From: Alternaria dauci
Lineage: Eukaryota; Ascomycota; Dothideomycetes; Pleosporales; Pleosporaceae
Direction: 5' to 3'
Length of the DNA: 64,000 nucleotides
Assembly (NCBI RefSeq): GCF_042100115.1
Contig: NC_091272.1
Location: 2,418,001 to 2,482,000, forward strand
Under the pieces are notes generated by a model. It was given only the letters and a program-made list of their open reading frames with translations. It was not told the origin of the DNA and did not search any database. Each line of letters opens with the position of its first letter. Position 1 is the stretch's first letter. Below, in pieces: positions 55,405 to 64,000 of the stretch. A program made the translations under genes and the position numbers.

Positions 55405-57104
55405 CTACTCATTCATATCCATCTCGTCATCGCTATCCTCCTCTGTAGCCGCAGTGGCAGCATGTTTTTCATAGGAGTCACAAGCTTTGGCCTCGGCCAA
55501 TGCTAGCGCATGCTTCATCTGCAACTTACTACCGTTCGCCTTCAAGCCCTTGGCGCGGCACATCTTCTTGAAGTCGTTCTGACTGTACTCGTCATCCGCA
55601 TCCATAAGCGCCTGCACGAAAGTAGCCTTGTCCTCATTCCTCGGAACATCTAGACCGCGATCTTCGCAAATCTTCTTCAGATCGGGGACTGAGAGGTAGG
55701 ATCGTGGATCAGGGGTCTCGGAAGGCACCTTCTTGGTGTTGGTGCGAGTTAGAGGAACGTTCTTGTTTGTGATGGGCTTCTTGGTCTCTGGAGTTTTCTT
55801 CTGGTTCTTCAGCTGAGCATTGCGCTGGGCTTTATTATTGACGTTTTCCATAGCTCGAGCAGCACGGATCTGAGCCTGGGCAGCGCGGGTCATCGCGCGG
55901 CGAGCCTTCTCTGATTCTTTGTTAGCACGCTTGTTGGCGATATCCTCAGCCTTTTGAGCGTTCCGAAATCTGGCTTCGTCCTTGGCCTTAGCTTCAGCAG
56001 CTTCTAGGGCGTCCTGCTTGGCCTTCTCTTCGTTGCGGGTCTTCTCGCGGGTCATACGAAAGTTCTCCATTTCTGCACGACGGGCATCGGGATCGTCATC
56101 TACCTCTGTGGGAATACGAGCGGTACCTTCCATGATGGCGTTATAGCGCTCACGACAGGCGAGAGCAGAGAAGAGAGCGTCCCTATTAAGCCGGCGCATG
56201 TACTCGGAGACTTTGCGGAAGCGCCAGGCACGAATACGTTCAATTTCGTAGTTGACCTCGATGTCTGCAAGAGCATAAGCTTGAATAAGAAGTTCGTCCT
56301 AGAAGTCCGCGTTAGCTGAGTCACAAGATGGAAGTCAAGTCAGGAAGAACTTACATCGGCGTATTCCCATTCCTTGTAGCCTTCCTTCAGAAGAAAGTCG
56401 ACGTTGTCAGCCTGCGCAAGACGGATGCGCATGATGCGCGTAGAGATGGACTTCTGATCGTAGCGGATACGGCCATCCCTAGCAAGCTTATCGGCAATCT
56501 GGCGGTCACTGAAGCCTTTCTCACGCATCTGCATCATGAGTTCGTCATCAGAATCTAGCTCATGCGAGACACGCTTGTGATACGCTGGAAGACTCTCTCC
56601 TTTACGACGGTTGCGGCGACCGAAGGTACCAGGGACGCGGGAAGGCTGCTTGTAGAGGAAATCGTTATCTTCGTCTAGGATGAAGGCCTCTGCATTGTCG
56701 GTTTGAGCACCAATGATAGAACGTTGGAGGGGCTTTGGAGTCTTGGAAGAACTGCCAAGTCGGGCGCGCTTGCGCTTCTGACCATCGATGTTATCGTCAT
56801 ACTCTGGATCGTAGTCATCTGCCTCATCCTCGTCTTGAGAGATACCGAGATCGTCAAAGCCGTCGAGCTTGAAGTCGCCGTCGTCAGACTGTCTTAGGTC
56901 AGCTATGATCTGATAATCGAGTTCTTTGCTTACATCGTCAGCCGCTTGGGCAGCATCCTCAATGAGGTCGTCATCGTCGTTCAAGCCTTCCTCAAAATCG
57001 ATGTGGCCAAGCGGCTCGTCGTCTGTAAGATTGGGTCAGAAAGGGGCGTCGGCAAGGCAATCGCCAAGGTACTTACCGTCGAAAATGAGAGCGTTGTCAG
57101 TCAT
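55405..57104 (-). CDS. Nuclear protein with Myb/SANT-like and SAP-like regions
   Basis: Minus strand exons 57104-57077, 57022-56934, 56888-56355 and 56298-55405, 514 aa. The first ~120 residues are strongly acidic (DDDDLIEDAAQAADD and later). A basic QKRKRARLG follows, then a SANT/Myb-like helical block (SDDELMMQMREKGFSDRQIA then KSISTRIMRIRL). The middle is a long charged coiled-coil rich in Ala/Lys/Arg/Glu. The C-terminus has two SAP-like repeats (VPDLKKICEDRGLDVPRNED and QNDFKKMCRAKGLKANGSKL). This suggests a chromatin- or DNA-binding protein; I do not recognise a named orthologue. Intron 2 (56889-56933, 45 nt) is a multiple of three without a stop, so a retained form of 529 aa is possible. 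Confidence 0.72.
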
Positions 57105-58501
57105 GTCGTTGGTCGTAGTGCTGGGTTTCGCTGTGATATGTATAATGTTGGTGTTGTGAAATGGGTCACGGCGACTTGATTGCGACTGCGTATGATGAAG
57201 GGATGTCTTGTATCACCGCGTGGTAGTCTGTTAGGCTAACGAAAAACATGCGCGTCAGCAGGCCGTAGTCGCTGGAGGTAAAGGTAGGCAGCCAAATCGC
57301 AATTTTGTTTGGTCGATGGCTTCAATGAGACTAGCGTAGCTGTTGATAACTGACTTAAATGGTATTGACTTACTCCGGAATTGTTGGGGCGGTCAAGTGG
57401 GGTAGAAGAGAGACGGAGAAATCAAGTGAAATATCGTTTATACACCGAAGTTTTCGCCGGCAGCAACGGGATGTGCATGGTCTAAAATACCCCTCGTTGA
57501 ATAAATGTAAGAGGGAAAAGGTGGTGAACGTTCGGCTCTGGATTCTGGTAGCCGTTTTATTCGGGGCTTTGAAAAAATGCTGGCTGCCATTGTAAAGTTC
57601 CGTGAACTCCTGAAAGGTTAGATGTGATAGCTTGAGAATGAACAGGGAGCAAGCTGAAGCGAGAGATTGTCAGCGCCAATAGTCCTACCTTTCAAGCAAC
57701 ATCCATTATAAAAATTGCCTGTGACTGATATCTGTGTGTGGAATACTATTGGGCCGATGAGATGGGTGTAGCCTTAGTTCATGTAGAACACGGTATTTCT
57801 TATGAGGTAAAAGACGGTGTATTTGTCAGTTCGAAGAACAGCCTCTGCATATTAGGCCAGAATCGAAGAGCGTGTGGAAGATGACCAAAAATTGACGCTG
57901 CACGTTGTGATGAGCGAGAGAGAGAGGGGGAAGGGAATACATGTGTGCTGTCGGAATAATCCTAGCAGTATTGAGCGTAGAAATATGGAGTATCTGAGGT
58001 GCTCTGAATAAACGATGGCAATGTAGCAGAATGTCCAGCGTGAGCGGCAGAGACTTCGCTGAAGACGTGCCGTGTTGGGTTAGTGGGATAAAATGGCCAG
58101 AACTGGCAGCGTCTGAAGGCCGCAGAGAAAGGGGCGACAAATGAGTAGTTCTGGACCTGTGGGCGCTGCTTGGTTGCAACTGTAGTATCAGAGCTCGTGG
58201 TGGTTGTGAAGTTTAGGAGCTGGAGCGTCGGAGGCAGGGGGTGTGTCGCGCTTGTCGCCCCTCCAAGCGTGGCGCGAGCTCCAGAACGGCACCCCTGCCC
58301 CATGACGTAACGCCTGTAAACGCGGGACAACAATCAGGGCTTCTACCACGCCCACGACGCCATACTGAGCGCCGCCGAGCCTTGAAGATCGCCCCCAAGA
58401 GTCCCGCGTCAGATATAGGCTGAGATATTTATCTATCCTGCAAACTCCCTATTTCCAAAGCGCGACCTCTTGGTTTACCCAATCCCCGCCAAACACTCAC
58501 C
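57105..58501. other. Divergent intergenic region
   Basis: About 1.4 kb holding two promoters. A pyrimidine-rich stretch occurs shortly before 58502; nothing else recognised. Confidence 0.5.
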
Positions 58502-60071
58502 ATGGCATCCTATCTGGAGAAAATGCGCCGACAGTCAAAGCAGTTGTTCCCTCAAAACAAACAGAAACCTGGGGCGCCGCCTATAGAAGACCCTCCCAAA
58601 GTCTCGGAATCTGCCACACCCAAGGTAGAGGACGCCGCAGTCCCCAAGATCGAAGAACCCGCCGCCGGACCCAGCGGCCCCGTACCCTCCCCACCAGCAA
58701 CAACTGTCACCGATGCCGACGAGGAAGTAGGCACCGACCCCGTCCTTGATGCCGAAGACCAGAAATTTCTAGAGCGACTTGCCGCCATCGCTTCGGAGCC
58801 CGAGGGCGTTCCCCCGCCTCTCCCTCAGCGAACCGAAGTAGTCGATGGCAATGGCGAGAAGAAGGTTGGCAGAGATGCACAGACAGCGCTCCTAGACAAC
58901 GCAGACAAAGTGCCACTTCCCATGAGTCCGCCTGAGACTACTGCTGACGCTAGCGAAAAGGGCAAGGGGAAGGCTGCTGAAGGTGGGCTGGGCAGAAAGA
59001 AGAGCGTCATGTCCTACTTCCAGCTACCCAAATTTGGCAAGAAGGACGGCGAAAAGGCACCAAAGGACAAGAAGATAGTGGTCACAGAGAAGGACAGATC
59101 CCAGTTCGCAGACGACCTCCACTCTGCCGCCGAAGCCGCCAAAGCTGCCGAGCTTACCGATGCACAGAAACAGGACAAGGAGTTGACCGATATCCTGGAC
59201 CAACTCAACCTCTCAGCTGTCAACAACCGCGTCTTCAGCTTCAGCAAAGAGTCGGAAGAGCTTCTCAACAAGTTTACCCAGGTCCTCAAAGATCTCATCA
59301 ACGGAGTACCAACTGCCTACAACGACCTCGAGAAGCTCTTCACAGACTACGACAATCAGCTCAAGAAGATGTACGGCAATCTTCCTCCATTTCTACAAAA
59401 CCTGGTCAAGAGCTTGCCGGCCAAGCTTACGGCAACTCTCGGTCCAGAGTTGATGGCTGCGTCGGCGGAGAAGCCTGGCTTTGATGCACAGGCAGCTTCG
59501 GGATCCAGCAAGCCCCAGAGTAAGAGGTCTATGCTTCCTCAGGTGCCGAGTTTGAAGTCGCTGGTCTCTGCGCAAGGCGCAGTCGCGACGGCGCTGAGAA
59601 GTATTGTGAACTTCCTAAAGTTCAGGTTCCCTGCTTTGGCAACTGGAACCAACGTCATCATGAGTTTGGCAGTCTTCGGTACGTGTCTTTTGTCTGTGTC
59701 GTTCTTGAATTGAGCTAACCTAGTTAGTCCTGCTATTCGTGTTCTGGTACTGCCACAAGCGCGGTCGCGAGACCCGTCTCGAGAAGGAGCGCCTCGCTGC
59801 CGAAGAAGGACAGGTTGGGCGTATCAGCAGCGCTTCTTCCGTCAACGAGGACAACGACTCCATCTTTGGTGATCAGTCAAAGGCCAAGACAAGAGATAGC
59901 GGAAAGATAACGCCTGCTTCTCCGCCACAGGAGCCGCTTATCATAGGAGATAGCAAAGAGAAGGAAGAGCAATCTGCAGCGGTGGCTGATCTTCCCAGTG
60001 TGTCGCATCTTCCCGATCCAAAGTCGGGAGAGGTTCCCAAGACGGCCACTCCACCTCCTGACCACAAGTAG
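58502..60071 (+). CDS. Single-TM protein with a long polar N-terminus, unknown
   Basis: Exons 58502-59678 and 59728-60071, 506 aa. The first ~240 residues are Pro/Glu/Lys/Ala-rich and disordered. A helical region (LTDILDQLNLSAVNNRVFSF through FLQNLVKSLPAKL, about 225-315) is the best-ordered part and probably the conserved domain. One membrane segment, formed across the intron (VIMSLAVFGVLLFVFWYC), is followed by a basic HKRGRETRLEKERL and a polar tail. Topology suggests a tail-anchored-like or mid-anchored protein with both ends polar. I do not recognise the family; strong coding character and clean splicing make it a real gene. Confidence 0.68.
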
Positions 60072-60207
60072 TCTCTGCAACGCAGCAGCAGTGGAGACAA
60101 GGTAGTTTTTGGTTCAGATTGATATCCCCTGTGCGTATACCCTGGCTTAAAGTAATACATTAATTGAACAACACGTCACAATCAACCCTCGGACATGCCC
60201 CTACTCA

Positions 60208-61564
60208 CTAAGGCTTCCTTGCGTGTATTACCACAACCTCAAAATACGCATGTACTTTCCTCTCCTTCACTCCAGCCCTAAACTTGGCAAAGAAAACCTG
60301 AGCTTCTTCCACTGACCAGCCCATGACCTTCGTCAGCAAATACAATCCCCATCCCTCTGCTCCCTGGGTAATATGCAACAAATTCCATCTTCCCAGCTCC
60401 TTCATATGCGGATCTGCCGGCCATCCGTTGACAGGAACCTTGTACACTCTTTCCTCAACGTCGACAAATCCCGCATTACGGATATACGTCGACAGATTCC
60501 AAACTTCGTAAAATGATTTACCAAAACGCTCTGATGCTTCGTGGAAGAGGTTGCTCCACGTCGACAAGACGTGATCTTTCGTCAGTGTGCCATCGTCGGA
60601 TTTGAACTGGATGCTCATCTCCAGTTCGTGGAGGTAGCCGCCTGATTCGAGGTTGTTGTAGCATTGCGCGTAGAGTGCGGGCCAGTCGCCAATCGAGCCA
60701 TATAGGGAGCGGATGTTGATGAAGTCGAAGGGGTGCGAGTACGTCCATGGGAGGGTGACGTCATCGATTTCGAACTTGCAATTTGGAGGAGTGAACTGGG
60801 GCTGAATGGGAGAGAGGTCTACGCCGAGAATCTCAGCGCCAGGGTGTTCTGCAGATGGGGTTAGTCAGGTTGTCTGGGAGGGGTGTTTGTGAAATTGTCT
60901 CCAGTAAAGTAAGAAAGCGGAAGAGACGAACCATCGGCCATGTCCATACACCAAATGCCCGTGCCGCACCCGAGATCCAAGACCCTCTTCGGATCTTGGA
61001 CAGGCGCTAGATGTAGTTTCTGGTCGAGCAGCATAAGGAACATGTGGTGTGCAATATCCAGCTGGTCGTTCTGGACCTCGTCGTTGGGGCCCCAATAATC
61101 GTTTTCGCCCTCACGGTACTTGTGGTATCGGCGTCCATTCTCGAAGCGTCCCTTGTGGATAGACGATGCGATGGACGTTGTGTCACTAATAGCGTCATCG
61201 TCGCCTAGGGCCGAGTCTGTGTCATCTGTATTGTCCTGATAATGTCAGAAGATGCTTGATGCATTGCTGAGAAAATTCCTAATATACTTACGACTAAGAC
61301 AGTTGGATTCACGAGTTGAGCAGTTGGTGCAGGGCCTTCCACGGTTTCTGAAGGAAGTTTTATTGGGTCTATTGTTGCGACAGGTGCTTGTTCTGAATCC
61401 TCTGGCGCACCTGTCGAGGCAATAGGATCTGTCGATGGTGGAGCAGGTGCAACCGTTTCGGACTCGACGCCCGCGGAGCTGTTCCCAGACATGGGACTAT
61501 TGACTGCCGGTCCTACTGATCCGCCTTCTCTTTCCTTCTCTTTTCCTTTTTTAATGTCTGCCAT
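60208..61564 (-). CDS. SAM-dependent methyltransferase (LaeA/UMTA-like)
   Basis: Minus strand exons 61564-61292, 61235-60932 and 60848-60208, 405 aa. The first ~100 residues are low-complexity (Ser/Pro/Ala/Glu). SIASSIHKGRFENGRRYHKY and DEVQNDQLDIAHHMFLML are the typical lead-in of the fungal LaeA-like group. Motif I, VLDLGCGTGIW, is at about 176-186, followed across intron 2 by the acidic-loop block HPGAEILGVDLSPIQPQFTP. FDFINIRSLYGSIGDW, then a GWGLYLLTKVMGW stretch near the C-terminus complete the domain. The group includes regulators of secondary metabolism and velvet-complex partners as well as small-molecule methyltransferases; which applies here cannot be decided. The second intron (83 bp) uses a GTTCGT donor, weaker than the others. 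Confidence 0.82.
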
Positions 61565-62721
61565 TGTTGAGATTTGAGATCCGGCTCATCTTTGTGAATC
61601 GGGGCTGCGCGAGCAATGTTCTTTGTCGCGCCAGTGCTGCTGTACGGACTATCCGCGGCAATCAATGTCAAGGGTCAGCAGGCGCGACTGAGCCTCGATC
61701 GTGCAGCAACGGCCCGGAACGAACTGGGACGATCTTATAAGCGAGCGTATGTTTGATGCTCCAACGTCTTGCGATGACTCTCGGATGAGATTATTATACA
61801 GAAAGGAGTAGTCAAATCCAGAATGAGGGGTTTCAAAGTGAGAGGAATGCCCAGAGCGGCGGATAATACCACCAGCGAGAAACCGCCCGGGTGCAAGGAC
61901 AGCCGAAATGGCATTCTCCACAAGCTTAGAACAGAAGGGCTCTGACGCCCGAGATATTCTATCCACACATGTGTGAATGCAGGACAGAAAATGTGGCTGT
62001 GAGCCGAGATGGCGGGAGGCTCGTGCATGTTGGCCTTTCCGAGCTGCAGCACGGTTTTCGGACCGGGCATGTTTCCGCAGTGTGATCCGCTGCAGTGCAG
62101 TCTAGATGGGGGTATTCGAAGTCAATTTTGTGCTCACATGCAGTCCGTACAGATGTGCTTCCCGTCACGTCATCCGTTATGGGTGGACCGCGATAGAGCT
62201 TTGCTCTATGCACGACAAGGCTTTATCACTGCAGTGCAGCACTACGGGCGGTGATTCGCCAATTCGGCTGGTGCACTCGTTCAGCAAGGAAGCCCTGCAA
62301 AAGCAACAGCGCGACACTAGCGCAAGCAGCCCTAACGTGCCGTGGCGCTTGGAAACCACTCAGATTCTCACTACTCTTGATAAAGGGCGGACATGGGTTC
62401 TAGATGTCGTCGTGGCTTTTGCCAAAGCTGTCATTTGCCGGCGGGACGCGGCTAGATATCCGCAACTCGCGGCTCTGGCTACCATGCTGCTGCGTACTCC
62501 GCATCTTCTCTAGACAACCAGTCAATTGTTGACCGATCAATCTGACCAACCATTATCCAACATACAGGCCGCAGCGGCGCGCTCCCCGCTAGCTACATAG
62601 TGCACAAACGCCGCACGCACCTTCAGTGAGGGATACCCCACTTGTAGGAACGACTCTCATGAGACCTGTTCATCATCTGCGACCTTGAACCCTTGCCCTC
62701 TAGCTCCACTTGAGGCAAGCC
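61565..62721. other. Divergent intergenic region
   Basis: About 1.15 kb between the methyltransferase and P450 start codons. A plus-strand open frame at 62106-62513 has no recognisable features. Confidence 0.5.
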
Positions 62722-64000
62722 ATGGAGTCTATTTCGTCCGAATCAGCTCTCGACAATGTCTCACGGCGCCTGTACGCCATCGCGTTTGTCGCTGTGGCGT
62801 TCTTTGCTGTCGGCCGCATACGACAGTACTTGCGCTTGAGGCATTTCGCTGGACCCAGGTGAGATGTGTCCCTGTCCCGATTGCACGTGAGACATGGACT
62901 GACTTGGTACGCACACCTTTTAGGACGACAGGATTCTCTTGGCTGTGGCATTCCAGAGCTGTTATCGGCGGCCAATCCCCTAGGTACTACGGCGAAGTGT
63001 GTGAGAAGTACGGTGCGTGCCAGGAGTGTGGGATTGCTACATGGCCAGATGCTAATGCTCTTGCTTAGGGCCGATTGCCAGGATTGCACCCAACCACCTG
63101 ATAACTTCGGACCCTGACTTTTGGGCACGGATCAACGCGGTGCGTTCGCCTTATACAAGGTCAGCTTGGTACTACCACTGTGCTCGATTCGAGACGGGAA
63201 AGGATAATGTCTTTACGGACTGCGACAATGATAGCCATGATGCAAGGCGCAAGAAGATGACATCTGGGGTACGTGAATGATAACTTGAGTGATGAAGCTG
63301 CGCACCAGCTGCGATTACATGGTTGGGTTGGTGATTAGATTGCACACCATCTAACATGCTGCAGTACTCTGGTAAGGAGAATCCGACACTGGAGCCCTCA
63401 ATCGATCTTCATGTCAAAGAACTCGTGGACTTGGTGCACAAGTATGCGGTCTCAACAGCGTCAACGGAACAACCTAAACCGATGGATCTAGCCGAGAAGA
63501 TACCTTACTTCACGTTGGATGTTATCAGCCATGTTGGCCTAGGACAAGCATTCGGTGACCTGAAAGCCAACAAAGATCTTCAGAATTACCTAAAGTCGAG
63601 CGAAGAGGGTCTGAGAATTGGAAATACGGCCTTTGCAATGGGTATAGCCTGGCTCAGAGATACGCCTATCATCGGGCCTGCCATCAGTCCATCGGAACAG
63701 GACGCCACTGGCTTCGGTAACATGATGGCTCAAGCACGAAAGATAATCAACTCGAGGATGACAAGGTCGACTGACGACAAGTCCGATATGTTTGCGTCAT
63801 TCGTCCGCCATGGCCTCTCTGGAAACGATCTTTGTACGTGACCTGAAGGCTGTGATGTAAAATGTCTTAGCATCAGCTAACCAGTCATGCTTAGTCCAAG
63901 AGGTGTTTGAGCAGATTCTCGCTGGCTCTGACACTACGTCTGCTGCTATTCGGGCTATCTTGCTCTATGTCATGAGCCACCGGCGCGTGTATGCAAAGCT
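62722..64000 (+). CDS. Cytochrome P450 monooxygenase (5' part, truncated by window)
   Basis: Exons 62722-62858, 62924-63012, 63069-63268, 63365-63833 and 63895 to the window end. It starts with an N-terminal membrane anchor (LYAIAFVAVAFFAVGRI), then YGEVCEKYGPIARIAPNHLI, the usual beta-1 region. It continues through the B-C region with an RRKKMTSGYSGK block, and reaches the I-helix signature AGSDTTSAAIRAILLYVMSH. The PRTTGFSWLW and DPDFWARINAVRSPYTRSAWYYH segments resemble the pisatin-demethylase-like P450 group. The ExxR and heme-binding Cys region lie beyond the window. It is probably anchored in the ER; substrate unknown. Intron 1 is a member of the shared intron family. Confidence 0.88.
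62859..62923 (+). other. Introner-like intron, copy D (65 bp)
   Basis: Intron 1 of the P450 gene. Its core TGCACGTGAGACATGGACTG followed by ACTTGGTAC matches copy A (TGCATGTGAGACGTACACTG followed by ACTTCGTAC) at all but a few positions. The donor (GTGAGA) and the sequence near the acceptor differ, so this is the most diverged of the four. Confidence 0.65.

Noticed and set aside
62106..62513. Plus-strand frame of 135 codons between the methyltransferase and the P450
   Set aside because: No recognisable feature and it occupies the divergent promoter region.
60208..64000. A secondary-metabolite cluster formed by the LaeA-like methyltransferase and the P450
   Set aside because: No polyketide, peptide or terpene synthase is visible in the window; two tailoring-type genes alone are insufficient.

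Overview
The window is nuclear DNA of a filamentous ascomycete fungus, most likely a dothideomycete (Pleosporales-like). The reasons are short introns (45-102 bp) with GTAAGT-type donors and RCTRAC branch sites, about 50% GC in the genes, and many fungal-only families: DUF3431, DUF3292, PTH11-like receptor, LaeA-like methyltransferase, EthD, class III-type chitin synthase. A secreted trypsin-type protease is also present. Genus and species cannot be read from the sequence alone. There is no plasmid, phage, CRISPR or operon structure; genes are monocistronic, on both strands, and several share divergent promoters.

Left part (1-30 kb), mostly core genes: a transporter-like membrane protein fused to DUF3431, an F-box-like protein, a DHA1 MFS transporter, an MDR/quinone-oxidoreductase-like enzyme, a secreted alpha/beta hydrolase, an NPC2-type lipid-transfer protein, V-ATPase subunit F divergent from a Nur1/Mug154 nuclear-rim protein, the secreted trypsin, a small single-TM protein, a second F-box-like protein, ESCRT-II Vps36 divergent from a Thp3/SAC3-GANP protein, and the polarity scaffold Bem1.

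Middle part (about 30.6-48.5 kb), an accessory island: an EthD protein, an SRPK-like kinase pseudogene with two nonsense codons and a frameshift, a 2.1-kb pogo/Fot1-type DNA transposon with perfect 45-bp terminal repeats and a RIP-like mutated transposase, a second related transposon relic abutting it head to head, a minisatellite that stays open in several frames, a small secreted cysteine-rich protein, long gene-poor stretches, then a GMC oxidoreductase, a berberine-bridge-type FAD oxidase and a PTH11-like receptor.

Right part (49-64 kb), core again: chitin synthase, a DUF3292 membrane protein, a nuclear Myb/SAP-like protein, a single-TM proline/lysine-rich protein, a LaeA-like methyltransferase and the 5' part of a cytochrome P450 that runs off the window.

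The most interesting observation is a dispersed intron family. Four introns in four unrelated genes (8437-8492, 10072-10133, 21082-21139, 62859-62923) share a common core around the branch site, and two of them can fold with perfect stems between sequence upstream and downstream of the branch point. This is what introner-like elements (intron-making mobile units reported from Dothideomycetes) would look like. All exon joins given here were derived by hand from reading frame and splice consensus, not from transcripts.
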